A DNA stretch of 64,000 nt from assembly GCF_018885305.1 (NCBI RefSeq), contig NZ_CP076544.1, positions 1,798,001 through 1,862,000 of the forward strand. Direction: 5' to 3'. The position numbers and the translations under genes are program-made. Below the pieces are notes generated by a model. It saw only the letters and a program-made list of their open reading frames with translations, was not told where the DNA came from and made no database searches. The first letter of the stretch is position 1. Each line of letters begins with the position of its first letter. The stretch is from Curtobacterium sp. L6-1 (GTDB lineage: Bacteria; Actinomycetota; Actinomycetes; Actinomycetales; Microbacteriaceae). Positions 7,256 through 15,250 of the stretch are shown here, piece after piece.

Positions 7256-8266
7256 TCAGCGCACGGACGGCTCCGACTCGACCGGTCCCGACACGACCGG
7301 CCCCGGTCCGACCAGCGCCGCCTCGACGAGTTCCGTGATCAGCTCCCCGTACCCCAGGCCGACCGCCGCGTACATGAGCGGCACCTGCGACCGCTCGGTG
7401 AACCCGGGCGTGGTGTTCACCTCGTTGAGCACGACGCCGGCGCCGGTGGCGAAGAAGTCGAAGCGCGCCACCCCCGAGCAGCCGAGCACCCCGTAGAGGA
7501 CCCGCGCCGCCCGGTCGACCGCCTCGTGCTCGTCCGGTGCGACCCGGGCGGGCACGGTGAACTCCGCGGTCCCGTCGTACTTGCGCGCCCGGTCGAACAC
7601 ACCGTCCCGGTCGACGCCGACCTCGAGCGTCGCTCCGGCCCGCAGCGCGCCGTCGCGGTCCCGGAAGAGGGCGATGTCGACCTCACGGCCGGTCACGAAG
7701 GACTCGACGAGCACGTCCTCCCCCGCGGCACGGGCGACAGCGATCGCCGGGCGGTACGCGTCCGCGATGGCGACGCGCGTGACGCCGTTGCTCGAGCCTC
7801 CCGTCGTGGGTTTCACCACGAGCGGCAGGTCGAGCGGCGGCGCTCCCACGCGCTCGCCCGGGCGGACGAGCACGGCGGGTGCGGTGGCGATCCCCGCCGC
7901 CTCGGCGAGGAGCTTCGTTGCCCACTTGTCCATGGCCAGGGCGCCGGCCCGCACCGGAGCACCGGCGAAGGGGACGCCGAGCATGGTGAGGAGCCCGGCG
8001 ACGGCACCGTCCTCCCCGTGCACGCCGTGCAGGAGCGGCAGGGCGACGTCGCACGTCGTGAGGTGCCGGACCGCGTCGGAGGCGGTGCGGGCCTCCCCGT
8101 CGTCGGTGCGCCAGCGGCCGTCCCGGTCAATGGTGAGCGCGACGACCTCGTCGCCGTTCCCGCGGGCTGCCCGGGCCGCCGCCGCGGCGGAGGCCAGGGA
8201 GACCTCGTGCTCGTCGCTGCGTCCACCACCGATCACGGCGATCCGTCGTGGGGTGTGTGCGCTCAT
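7256..8266 (-). CDS. D-alanine--D-alanine/D-serine ligase-like ATP-grasp enzyme (van-type cluster)
   Basis: A 336-residue ATP-grasp ligase of the Ddl/Van family, which joins D-Ala to a second D-residue for the peptidoglycan stem end. Visible are the GGGRSDEHEVS N-terminal motif, HGVHGEDG, the ATP-binding segment LPLVVKPTTGGSSNGV, an omega loop with KYDG and the metal-binding C-terminus FDFF...LNEVNTTPG. The omega loop keeps the KY pair of D-Ala and D-Ser ligases rather than the form I recall for VanA D-lactate ligases. It overlaps the racemase stop (ATGA) and has a good AGGAGGA site. With the neighbouring racemase, a D-Ala-D-Ser product is plausible; a second D-Ala-D-Ala ligase is the alternative. 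Confidence 0.85.
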   Translation of the reverse strand: MSAHTPRRIAVIGGGRSDEHEVSLASAAAAARAARGNGDEVVALTIDRDGRWRTDDGEARTASDAVRHLTTCDVALPLLHGVHGEDGAVAGLLTMLGVPFAGAPVRAGALAMDKWATKLLAEAAGIATAPAVLVRPGERVGAPPLDLPLVVKPTTGGSSNGVTRVAIADAYRPAIAVARAAGEDVLVESFVTGREVDIALFRDRDGALRAGATLEVGVDRDGVFDRARKYDGTAEFTVPARVAPDEHEAVDRAARVLYGVLGCSGVARFDFFATGAGVVLNEVNTTPGFTERSQVPLMYAAVGLGYGELITELVEAALVGPGPVVSGPVESEPSVR

Positions 8267-9438
8267 GCTGTTCCTCCTGTGTCCGTACCGACCACGGTCG
8301 TGCGGTGGACCCGCGCGACGCGACTGCCGATGTGGGTGACGATCTCGTGCGGGATGGTGGACGCCCAGCGCGCCCAGTCGGCGACGGTCGGTTCGCCGTG
8401 TCGACCGGGGCCGAACAGGGTCGCGACCGTGCCCGGGCGCACCTCGTCGCCGCCGGTGTCGACGACGAGCATGTCCATCGAGAACCGTCCGACGATCGGC
8501 CGCCGTCGTCCGTCGAGCAGCACCTCGGCGCGGCCTGCGGCAGCCCGGAGCAGTCCGTCGCCGTAGCCGAGTGGGAGGAGCGCGAGCGTGGTGTCGTGCG
8601 TCGCGGTGAAGTCGTGGCCGTACCCGACACCGGTCCCGGCGCGGACGGTCCTGGTGGACACGACCCGGGTGCGCAGGGTCAGCGCCGGGCGCAGGACGTC
8701 GGTCGTGCCCGAGGGGTCGATGCCGAACAGGCCCGCGCCGATGCGGTGCACGTACCCGGCACCGGCAACGGCACCGGCACCGGCACCGGCTCCGGCTCCC
8801 GCTCCCGCTCCGGTGAGGGTCGCGGCGGTCGCGGCGAGGTGCGCGACCGCCGGGGTGAGCACGCGGCGCCGGGCGGTCCGGAGCGCGGCGTCGAACACGA
8901 GACGCTCGCGGACGTTCTGCGGGTCGTCCGGGCGGTCGGCGCACGACAGGTGCCCCATGACACCGACGACCCGGACGTCTCCGGCCCCCTCGAACTCGCG
9001 GGCGAGGGCGCACAACGTCGGCCAGTCCGTGGACGGGCACCCGTCGCGGGCCATCCCGACGTCCACGTGCAGGTGCACCCGAGCCCGACGTCCGACGGCT
9101 CGCGCTGCCCGGGCGACGGCGGACAGGACGGCCGAGCTCGGCACCGCCAGGTCGACGTCCGCCAGCACCGCCGCTCCGAAGTCGGCGTCGACCGGGTTGA
9201 GCCAGCTGAGCACCGGCACGTCGACGTCTTCACCGCGGACGGCGAGCGCCTCGGCGATCGAGGTCACGCCGACCGAGCGGGCGCCGGCCTCGACGACCGA
9301 CCGGGCGAGGGCCCCGTGCCCGAACCCGTCGGCCTTGAGCACCGCCATGAGCCGACCACCGGTCCGCCGGGCGAAGAACGCCGTGTTCGCCCGGACCGCG
9401 TCGTCGTGGACGACCAGCTCCGACACCGGGGAGCGCAT
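8263..9438 (-). CDS. PLP-dependent alanine/serine racemase (Alr/VanT catalytic domain-like)
   Basis: A 391-residue fold-type III racemase. The PLP lysine lies in AVLKADGFGHG near residue 35 and the second catalytic base, tyrosine, in GVGYGHDF. Substrate-side motifs include LPLGYGDGL and the late segment GRFSMDM. It lacks the membrane domain of enterococcal VanT. A run of alternating Gly-Ala (around residues 210-227) is inserted before GYVHRIGAG and is encoded by a GGCACC/GGCTCC-type hexanucleotide repeat. It overlaps both neighbours by ATGA, so the three genes form one translational unit. Sequence alone does not separate alanine from serine specificity. Confidence 0.88.
   Translation of the reverse strand: MRSPVSELVVHDDAVRANTAFFARRTGGRLMAVLKADGFGHGALARSVVEAGARSVGVTSIAEALAVRGEDVDVPVLSWLNPVDADFGAAVLADVDLAVPSSAVLSAVARAARAVGRRARVHLHVDVGMARDGCPSTDWPTLCALAREFEGAGDVRVVGVMGHLSCADRPDDPQNVRERLVFDAALRTARRRVLTPAVAHLAATAATLTGAGAGAGAGAGAGAVAGAGYVHRIGAGLFGIDPSGTTDVLRPALTLRTRVVSTRTVRAGTGVGYGHDFTATHDTTLALLPLGYGDGLLRAAAGRAEVLLDGRRRPIVGRFSMDMLVVDTGGDEVRPGTVATLFGPGRHGEPTVADWARWASTIPHEIVTHIGSRVARVHRTTVVGTDTGGTA
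8757..8812. repeat. Hexanucleotide repeat inside the racemase gene
   Basis: About nine copies of GGCACC/GGCTCC/CGCTCC, read on the reverse strand as alternating Gly and Ala codons. The reading frame is kept. Confidence 0.8.
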
Positions 9439-10085
9439 CACTGCCGCATCCGGGGGTCCTGCGTCGGGTCGACGAACATCTCCGGACACCCCGACTGGAC
9501 GGCCTCCGGGCGGAGCTCGAAGTGCCACCCCTCATTCGCGTAGATCTGGCACAGGCCGTAGGCGTCCCCGTGGTCGGACAGCCAGCTCGCCGCGTCCCAC
9601 GACCCGATGTCGACGGCGTCACCGCGGACGTGTGCCGACGTCGTCGGGGTCGCCACCCAGCGGGCGGCCTCGTGCACCGAGCCGTACTCGTCGACCGCGT
9701 CGCGCAGGAGCTGCTGCTGGTACGCGGCAGAGCGCCACCCGCTGTTGAGGACGAAGGTGACGTCCTCGTCCGCGGCGTCCCCGGCAGCGTGCCGGAGGGC
9801 GGCGAGGAGCGCGGGATCGAGCCGCGTGACGGCGGGCAGCGTGTCGTCGAAGACCGAGGCGTCCGACGGGGTCTCCCCACCGGCGCGGCCCGTCGCCGAG
9901 GCCACCGACGGCCCGGAGTCGGCGCCCGCCACACCCTCGACGGTTGAGCGGACCGCGCACCCCGCCAGCAGGACGGCGAGCACGAGGAGGAGGACGAGGG
10001 TCAGGCCCGGCACGAGGACCCGGTGACGGGGACGGGCGGACTGCTCGGGACGCGGCGGACGGCGACGGCTCACGGGGAAGGACAT
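9438..10085 (-). CDS. vanY: VanY-like D,D-carboxypeptidase lipoprotein (peptidase M15)
   Basis: A 215-residue M15B zinc peptidase that would trim the terminal D-residue from cell-wall precursors outside the membrane. A hydrophobic N-terminus ends in the lipobox LLAGC, predicting a lipoprotein. The family motifs NSGWRS, SAHVRGDAVDIG (zinc His and Asp) and EGWHFEL (catalytic Glu/His) are intact. It is the first gene of the reverse-strand trio vanY - racemase - ligase and overlaps the racemase by ATGA. It is divergent from the response regulator gene across an 87-bp promoter region with repeats. VanY activity removes D-Ala-ending targets of glycopeptides; the role here is inferred from context. 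Confidence 0.87.
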   Translation of the reverse strand: MSFPVSRRRPPRPEQSARPRHRVLVPGLTLVLLLVLAVLLAGCAVRSTVEGVAGADSGPSVASATGRAGGETPSDASVFDDTLPAVTRLDPALLAALRHAAGDAADEDVTFVLNSGWRSAAYQQQLLRDAVDEYGSVHEAARWVATPTTSAHVRGDAVDIGSWDAASWLSDHGDAYGLCQIYANEGWHFELRPEAVQSGCPEMFVDPTQDPRMRQ

Positions 10086-10119
10086 GTGACCGATGCTCGA
10101 GCGAGCGGTGTTGCGAGGG

Positions 10120-10150
10120 CGTATGCGTTCCCGCATACGTTCCCGATACG
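10120..10150. promoter_or_regulatory. Repeats between vanY-like and vanR-like genes (regulator site candidate)
   Basis: CGTATGCG-TTCC-CGCATACG is a perfect 8-bp inverted repeat (10120-10139). It is followed by TTCCCGATACG, so TTCCCG(C)ATACG also occurs as a direct repeat (10128-10139, 10140-10150). Tandem direct repeats are typical OmpR-family sites, and this one lies just upstream of the regulator's own -10. Confidence 0.6.
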
Positions 10151-10160
10151 TCGGGGCTCG

Positions 10161-10166
10161 TAGCAT
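10161..10166 (+). promoter_or_regulatory. -10 box for leaderless vanR-like transcript
   Basis: TAGCAT ends 6 nt before the GTG start at 10173, placing the transcript start at or next to the start codon. No Shine-Dalgarno sequence is present, so the mRNA is probably leaderless. Confidence 0.5.
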
Positions 10167-10172
10167 CGTCCC

Positions 10173-10859
10173 GTGCGTGTGCTGATCGTGGAGGACGAAC
10201 CGTTGCTGGCGGAGGCCGTCCGCGACGGGCTCCGGCTCGAGGCGATCGCCACTGACGTCGCCCCGGACGGCCACACGGCCCTGGAACTGCTCAGCCTCAA
10301 CACGTACGACGTCGCCGTGCTCGACCGGGACGTGCCGGGCCCGTCCGGGGACGCGATCGCCGCGCACGTGGTCGCCTCGGGCAGCGGGACGCCGATCCTC
10401 ATGCTCACCGCAGCCGACCGGTTCGACGACAAGGCGTCCGGGTTCGCCGTCGGCGCCGACGACTACCTGACGAAGCCGTTCGACCTCCGCGAGCTGGTCC
10501 TGCGCCTCCGTGCCCTCGCCCGTCGTCGCACGCCCTCCCGCCCGCCGGTCCTGGAGTTCGGCGGGGTGCGCATCGACCCCTTCCGGCGGGAGGTCGTCCG
10601 TGACGGCCACTTCGTGGCCCTCACCCGCAAGCAGTTCGCGGTGCTGGAGGTCCTGGTCGCCGCCGCCGGCGGCGTCGTCAGCGCCGAGGACCTGCTCGAA
10701 CGCGCGTGGGACGAGAACGCCGACCCGTTCACGAACGCCGTCCGGATCACGGTGTCGACCCTGCGCAAGCGGCTCGGTGAGCCGGAGGTCATCGTGACGG
10801 TACCCGGCGTCGGGTACCGGATCGCCGCCTCCACGGCCGAGGAGGCCCGCCCATCGTGA
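10173..10859 (+). CDS. OmpR/PhoB-type response regulator (VanR-like)
   Basis: A 228-residue response regulator. The receiver domain has the acidic pocket near residues 8-9, the phospho-acceptor aspartate in VLDRDVPGPSGD near residue 50, and the conserved lysine in YLTKPFD. A winged-helix OmpR domain occupies residues 125-220. The VLDRD form is common in actinobacterial VanR relatives. The GTG start at 10173 fits a leaderless transcript, and its stop overlaps the kinase GTG (GTGA). Divergence from vanY-racemase-ligase suggests it controls that operon; copper, antimicrobial or other envelope signals remain possible. Confidence 0.85.
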   Translation: MRVLIVEDEPLLAEAVRDGLRLEAIATDVAPDGHTALELLSLNTYDVAVLDRDVPGPSGDAIAAHVVASGSGTPILMLTAADRFDDKASGFAVGADDYLTKPFDLRELVLRLRALARRRTPSRPPVLEFGGVRIDPFRREVVRDGHFVALTRKQFAVLEVLVAAAGGVVSAEDLLERAWDENADPFTNAVRITVSTLRKRLGEPEVIVTVPGVGYRIAASTAEEARPS

Positions 10860-11974
10860 CGAGACGGCCCGGCCTGAGCGTGCGGTGGCGTCTCACCCTC
10901 AGCTACGCGGCGGTGGTGGTCGTGACGGGCGTGCTCCTGCTCGCCGTCGTCTGGGTCTTCCTGCTGCGCTACGTCCCGACGGAGCAGATCTCCCTGCAGT
11001 CCGGGTCGGTCCCGAACCGGACCGACCTGGTGCGGGCCTTCGTCCCGCCCGCGGTGGGCGCCCTCGGCGCCCTGCTGGTGGCGGGCCTCCTGGGTGGGTG
11101 GCTGCTGGCGGGCCGGGTGCTCGCGCCGCTCGCCCGCTTGCGGACCGCGGCCCGGCTGGTCGGGACGGGGTCGCTGGCGCACCGGGTGCGGTTGCCGGGG
11201 CGGGACGACGAGTTCCGTCAGCTGGCGGACGCGTTCGACGCGATGCTGGACCAGCTGGAGGCGCACGTGGCAGCGCAGGAGCGCTTCGCCGCGAACGCGT
11301 CGCACGAGCTTCGCACCCCGCTGGCGATCACGCGCACGGTCCTCGAGGTCGCGCGCGACGACCCCGAGCACGACCACTCGGCGCTCGTCACGAAGTTGCT
11401 CACGGTGAACGCCCGAGCGGTCGACCTGACGGAGGCGCTGCTCCTGCTCAGTCGCGCGGGTCGCCGCCCGACAGCGCGGCAGCCCGTCGACCTGTCCCTC
11501 GCGGCCGAGGAGGCGACCGAGGCGTTGCTGCCGCTCGCCGAGGCACGCGGGGTCGCGCTCGAGGTGGAGGGCACGGCCGCACACGCGCCTGGCGTGCCCG
11601 CGCTCCTGCTGCAGCTCGTCGTGAACCTCGTCCACAACGCGGTCGTGCACAACGTCGAGCGTGACGGCGGCGGCGTGCCGTTCGTCCGGGTGACCACCGC
11701 CTCCGGCACGCTCGACGGCGGATCGGTAGCGGTACTGGTGGTCGAGAACAGCGGCCAGGAACTCCCGCCCGAGCTCGTCGCGACCCTGACCGAACCGTTC
11801 CAACGCGGGACCGCCCGGGTGCACCAGGACCAGGTCGGCGCCGGACTGGGGCTCGCGATCGTGGACGCCGTCGTCCGTGCCCACGAGGGGACGCTGCGGC
11901 TCGACCCGCGTGCGGGAGGTGGGCTCGTCGTGACGGTGCGGCTGCCGGGCGCGGGCACTCCCCCGACCCCGTAG
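10856..11974 (+). CDS. Membrane sensor histidine kinase (VanS-like)
   Basis: A 372-residue HisKA kinase with two transmembrane helices (about residues 15-40 and 62-85). Only a short extracytoplasmic loop of about 20 residues lies between them, which leaves little room for ligand binding outside. A HAMP linker leads to the phospho-acceptor histidine in SHELRTPLA (about residue 150) and an ATPase domain with N-box NLVHNAVVHN and G-box GAGLGLAIV. Translation is coupled to the response regulator. The layout matches VanS-type kinases of glycopeptide-producing and environmental actinobacteria, but the signal is not established. Confidence 0.85.
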   Translation: MTRRPGLSVRWRLTLSYAAVVVVTGVLLLAVVWVFLLRYVPTEQISLQSGSVPNRTDLVRAFVPPAVGALGALLVAGLLGGWLLAGRVLAPLARLRTAARLVGTGSLAHRVRLPGRDDEFRQLADAFDAMLDQLEAHVAAQERFAANASHELRTPLAITRTVLEVARDDPEHDHSALVTKLLTVNARAVDLTEALLLLSRAGRRPTARQPVDLSLAAEEATEALLPLAEARGVALEVEGTAAHAPGVPALLLQLVVNLVHNAVVHNVERDGGGVPFVRVTTASGTLDGGSVAVLVVENSGQELPPELVATLTEPFQRGTARVHQDQVGAGLGLAIVDAVVRAHEGTLRLDPRAGGGLVVTVRLPGAGTPPTP

Positions 11975-11986
11975 ACGAATCCGGCG

Positions 11987-12187
11987 TCAGCGCCGCGCGG
12001 AGCGGACGGCGTCGCCCCGCTCATGACGGTCGACCACGGACGCGATGTCCCTGCGCTGCCCGTCGACGGTCTCGTACCCGTCCGCGCGGACCGGGCTCCA
12101 CGGTGCCAGGAACGCGCGGTTGCGCACCAGCAGGTCGGCGAGCGCCGGCCCGTCGTCCGGCGTGACGAGACGGAGCGGAAGCGTCAC
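11987..12187 (-). pseudogene. Truncated RimL-type GNAT acetyltransferase fragment
   Basis: A 66-residue frame starting with GTG 12187 (GTGA overlap with the GNAT gene upstream) matches only the beginning of a RimJ/RimL acetyltransferase: LRLVTPDDGPALADLLVRNR and the FLAPWSP motif. It stops where the acetyl-CoA-binding core should begin. The sequence beyond belongs to the convergent kinase gene, so the remaining two-thirds is lost. It is most likely a remnant left by a deletion. Confidence 0.65.
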
Positions 12188-12726
12188 GACCGCACCGCCC
12201 CGCGCTCGACCTGCCCCAGGGGACGGGCCATCTCCAGCGTCGTCCCCTCCGTGAAGCCGACCGGCCGCGTCCGACCGGTCGGCACGAAGCCGTGCCGGGC
12301 GTAGAAGCGTCTGGCCGGTGTGCCGTGCTCGTGGACGTACAACCGGAGACGCGTCGCACCGCGTCGGTCCGCCCAGTCGACGATGCCACCCAGGAGCGCG
12401 TCGGCGACCCCGTGCGCACGACCGCGGAAGGCCAGCGAGACGAAGACGCCGGTCAGGACGGGATCGGTGCCGTCGGTGTCCCCGCTCTGCGCGCTCATCA
12501 TCCCGATCCACCGTCCGGACGTGTCGTCGACGGCCGCGAGGCTGGTCGCATCGACCGCCTGACCCCGGCGGGCCCGGAGCCGCCAGTCGTCCTCGGTCAT
12601 CGCGAGAGTGGTCTCGAGCGTCGCGCCGTACGAGATCGGGTTGTCGGTCGCGTTCTCGATCCGGAGCTCGCGGACCAGCGGCCAGTCGTCCTCGGTGGTG
12701 CGGTGGATGGAGAACGCGGTGCCCAT
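12184..12726 (-). CDS. GNAT family N-acetyltransferase
   Basis: A 180-residue single-domain GNAT enzyme. The acetyl-CoA-binding motif A is seen as GVFVSLAFRGRAHGVADALLGG (about residues 90-112), followed by LRLYVHEHGTPARRFYARHGF, which contains the conserved motif B. The substrate is unknown; amino acids, drugs and protein N-termini are all possible. The start at 12726 gives the expected N-terminal strand (FSIHRTTEDDW). It overlaps the truncated GNAT fragment downstream and is divergent from the CAT-like gene with 56 bp between them. Confidence 0.85.
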   Translation of the reverse strand: MGTAFSIHRTTEDDWPLVRELRIENATDNPISYGATLETTLAMTEDDWRLRARRGQAVDATSLAAVDDTSGRWIGMMSAQSGDTDGTDPVLTGVFVSLAFRGRAHGVADALLGGIVDWADRRGATRLRLYVHEHGTPARRFYARHGFVPTGRTRPVGFTEGTTLEMARPLGQVERGAVRS

Positions 12727-12782
12727 GCAACGACCGTACCGGCGAGCGGGAGCGTCTTCTGTGCCGCCCTAGGCTCGAGGGC

Positions 12783-13448
12783 ATGGACATCCTCCGGCCC
12801 ATCGACCTCGCGTCATGGCCGCGCCGCGAGCACTTCGAGCACTACCGCGAACGCGTCCCCTGCACCTACGCGATGACGGTGGACGTCGACGTCACCGAAC
12901 TCGTCGACACCCTGCGCGGTACTCCGGTCAGGAGTTCCGTGGCGCAGATCTGGGCCCTGTCGGCCGTCGTCAACAGGCACGCCGAGTTCCGCACGGCACT
13001 CGACCCCTCCGGTGCCCCGGCCGTGTGGGACGTCCTGCACCCGTCGTTCACGGTGTTCAACCCGGAGCGGGAGACGTTCGCGAGCGTGTGGACGCCGCAC
13101 CGCGAGGACTTCGTGACGTTCCACCGTGAAGCCGCCGACGTCCTCGACCAGTACCGCACGGCGTCCTCGCTCTTCCCGCAGGACGACGTGCCACCGAACG
13201 TGTTCGACGTGTCGAGCATCCCGTGGACGTCGTTCACGGGGTTCACGCTGGGCATCCGGGATGCACGGGACCACCTGGCGCCGATCTTCACCCTCGGCCG
13301 CTACCGGCGGATCGAGGACCGGGTCATCCTGCCCTTGGCCGTCCAGATCCACCACGCTGCGGCGGACGGGTTCCACACGGCCCGTCTCGTCACCGAGTTG
13401 CAGGAGCTGTTCGCCTCACCGCAGTGGGCCTCCGGACCCGCCAGCTGA
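12783..13448 (+). CDS. Chloramphenicol acetyltransferase-like (CAT) protein
   Basis: A 221-residue protein of the classical trimeric CAT family. The catalytic-histidine motif HHAAADGFH is at residues 190-198 and the structural motifs FTVFNPE and SIPWTSFTGF are present, as in CAT enzymes. Length is normal. Transcription may start at the ATG (TAGGCT ends 10 nt before it), so the mRNA may be leaderless. Many environmental CAT-family proteins do not confer resistance, so chloramphenicol as substrate is inference. The neighbouring genes give no further clue. Confidence 0.82.
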   Translation: MDILRPIDLASWPRREHFEHYRERVPCTYAMTVDVDVTELVDTLRGTPVRSSVAQIWALSAVVNRHAEFRTALDPSGAPAVWDVLHPSFTVFNPERETFASVWTPHREDFVTFHREAADVLDQYRTASSLFPQDDVPPNVFDVSSIPWTSFTGFTLGIRDARDHLAPIFTLGRYRRIEDRVILPLAVQIHHAAADGFHTARLVTELQELFASPQWASGPAS

Positions 13449-13706
13449 TCCGGTGCCGCGCTGGTCGGCCGCGTCCAGGGGCACCTCCGGCTCGCGGAAC
13501 GGCACCCCCAACTCCTGCGCGGCCTCGACGTACGCCCGGTACAGCGCCGTGTACCGCTCTCGCGCCTGCTCCGCCCGCGCCAGATCGGGCGGTCGCTCGA
13601 CGAACGTCTCGTACCCGATGGTCCGGCGGGCGGCCTCCTCGGCGGTGACGGCGTCGGACCACCGCCACACGTCGGCAGCGTCAGCACCGGCCGGCGCAGC
13701 TCGCAT
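13416..13706 (-). CDS. Hypothetical protein, 96 residues
   Basis: A reverse-strand frame whose end overlaps the 3' end of the CAT-like gene by 33 bp. It is mainly helical by composition, with a central stretch ERPPDLARAEQARERYTALY, and ends in a Gly/Ser-rich tail. I do not recognise it. No strong ribosome site precedes the ATG at 13706. It could be a real small gene or a gene remnant; apart from it, 13449-13754 holds nothing I can name. Confidence 0.4.
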   Translation of the reverse strand: MRAAPAGADAADVWRWSDAVTAEEAARRTIGYETFVERPPDLARAEQARERYTALYRAYVEAAQELGVPFREPEVPLDAADQRGTGSAGGSGGPLR

Positions 13707-13754
13707 GACGACGTCCGGGACGCGCGCGGGCGGGACCGTGTCCGTGTCCGACGC

Positions 13755-14327
13755 TCATCGTGCCGTGCCGGCGCGCAGGCCGCGGTCCAGGAAGTCGATC
13801 AGCCACGCGAAGCTCTCGTCGACGTCGGTCCCCATCTGGAAGCCGCCGGAGACCTCGAGCGTCGCGAAGCCGTGCAGCACGCTCCGGAGCATCCGCAGCG
13901 CGTGCACCTGGTCCGCCGGGTCGAGCCCGTAGTCACGGAACACCGCCTCGAACGAGGCCAGCGTTCGGTCCAGCGCGAGGGTGAGCGGGTCGTCGGCGTC
14001 CTCGGGACGGGCACCGGTCGTGGCTGCGTACCGGCCGGGGTGCTCACGGACGTACCGGCGGACCGCACCGGCGGCTGCGGCGAGGGCGTCCCTCCCGGCC
14101 CGCCCCTGTGTCGCGTCCCGCAGTGCATCGCCGAGTTCGGCGACCGCCACGACCGCGATGCGTCGGGTGAGGTCGGTGAGCCCGCCGACGTGCTTGTAGA
14201 GCGACGGCGCCTTGACGCCGAGCCGCTCCGCGACGGTGCTCATGCTCACCTGCGCGAGTCCGATCTCGTCGGCGAGTGCGGCGGCGGCCTGGGTGACGAC
14301 CGCCGCGTCGAGTCCGGCCCTAGGCAC
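13755..14327 (-). CDS. TetR family transcriptional regulator
   Basis: A 190-residue TetR repressor. The N-terminal helix-turn-helix has the family pattern VSMSTVAERLGVKAPSLYKHV (about residues 25-45); the rest is an all-helical ligand domain resembling the WHG/TetR_C_33 type. GTG at 14327 was chosen because it overlaps the hydrolase stop by 8 bp (GTGCCTAG) and gives a normal N-terminus. It is co-transcribed with the upstream alpha/beta hydrolase, so it probably represses that operon through the palindrome at 15203-15217. Confidence 0.88.
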   Translation of the reverse strand: MPRAGLDAAVVTQAAAALADEIGLAQVSMSTVAERLGVKAPSLYKHVGGLTDLTRRIAVVAVAELGDALRDATQGRAGRDALAAAAGAVRRYVREHPGRYAATTGARPEDADDPLTLALDRTLASFEAVFRDYGLDPADQVHALRMLRSVLHGFATLEVSGGFQMGTDVDESFAWLIDFLDRGLRAGTAR

Positions 14328-15180
14328 GGTCGGCGTCCGTCGTGGCGGAGGCGAGGGTGCGTCCGAGGAACGGGAGGAGGAGCGCCAGGACGTCACCCGG
14401 GGTCTCGGTGTGCGGGTAGTGGCCGGCGCCCTCGATGACGGCGAGTTCGCCGAGCCCGGCGGGCAAGTCGGCCAGGATGCGGCGTCCCTCGGCAGCGGGG
14501 TCCGCCCAGTCGGGGTCGGCGCTGCCCTCGACGACGAGCACGGGGCAGCGGACGTCCGCCAGCCGGGCGCCGGCGTCGGCCGGGGAGGTCTTCGTCATCG
14601 CGCGGAGGACCGCCATCCGCTCGGGCTGCCGCAGGGTCTCCTCGATGCGGGCGCGCTCCTGCGTCCAGTCGGCGGGCTTCGTGGGGACGGCGACGTCCAG
14701 GTAGGCGAGCCACCCGGGCAGGCTGCCGGTCGTCATGACCTTGAGCAGCTGGGACGTGCCGGAGCGGTGCCGGTTGCGGTTGCGGAGGAACCCGCCGAGG
14801 TCGAACGACTGCGCGCGGGTGAAGGGGGCGAGCTCGACGATGCCCGCGACGACGTCGGGAGCATCGGCTGCGGCGATCGTGGCCGCGCCACCGCTGATCG
14901 ACTGTCCGACGATGACGGCGGGACCGCCGAGGTGCCGGACGACGGCGACCAGGTCGGTCGCGATGTCGGCACGGCCGTAGCCGGACCAGCCGGTGCTCGA
15001 GTCGCCGCACCCGCGGATGTCGACGTTGGCGACCCGGTACCCGGCGGCGACGAGCTCCGGCTCGACGAAGCGGTACGAGTGCCGGCTGTCACCCATGCCG
15101 TGCGCGAGGACGACGAGGGGTCCGGTACCGCTGACGTCGACGGCGATGGTGCCGCCCGCGAGTGCGATGTGTTCGAGCAT
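14320..15180 (-). CDS. Alpha/beta hydrolase
   Basis: A 286-residue cytoplasmic alpha/beta hydrolase. The oxyanion segment VLAHGMGDS, the nucleophile elbow GQSISGG (serine near residue 95), a late acidic segment SADPDWADP and the catalytic histidine in GAGHYPH are in the usual order. The substrate is unknown; esters, lactones and C-C bonds are all possible for this fold. AGGAGG precedes ATG 15180. It is the first gene of a two-gene unit with a TetR regulator, an arrangement typical of an enzyme induced by its substrate. Confidence 0.88.
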   Translation of the reverse strand: MLEHIALAGGTIAVDVSGTGPLVVLAHGMGDSRHSYRFVEPELVAAGYRVANVDIRGCGDSSTGWSGYGRADIATDLVAVVRHLGGPAVIVGQSISGGAATIAAADAPDVVAGIVELAPFTRAQSFDLGGFLRNRNRHRSGTSQLLKVMTTGSLPGWLAYLDVAVPTKPADWTQERARIEETLRQPERMAVLRAMTKTSPADAGARLADVRCPVLVVEGSADPDWADPAAEGRRILADLPAGLGELAVIEGAGHYPHTETPGDVLALLLPFLGRTLASATTDADRA

Positions 15181-15202
15181 GAGCTCCTCCTGGCTACGAG
15201 TG

Positions 15203-15240
15203 TTAGCCAGAAGCTAATACCCGTAGCCAGGACGTGTCAA
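15203..15240 (-). promoter_or_regulatory. Promoter and operator candidate of the hydrolase-TetR operon
   Basis: On the reverse strand, TTGACA (15235-15240) and TAGCTT (15211-15216) are 18 bp apart. The palindrome TTAGC-N5-GCTAA (15203-15217) covers the -10, and related TAGCCAG/CTGGCTA repeats flank it (15190-15230). This suits a TetR repressor site that blocks initiation. Confidence 0.6.
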
Positions 15241-15250
15241 GGACTCTCCG

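Noticed and set aside
7256..10085. VanHAX-type D-lactate operon
   Set aside because: There is no VanH dehydrogenase and no VanX dipeptidase, and the ligase omega loop does not look like VanA.
12783..13448. Proof of chloramphenicol resistance
   Set aside because: The CAT fold and active-site motif are present, but many environmental members of the family do not acetylate chloramphenicol.
13755..14396. Longer TetR start at 14396
   Set aside because: It adds a Ser/Pro/Arg-rich segment overlapping the hydrolase gene; GTG 14327 gives the normal N-terminus and an 8-bp coupling overlap.
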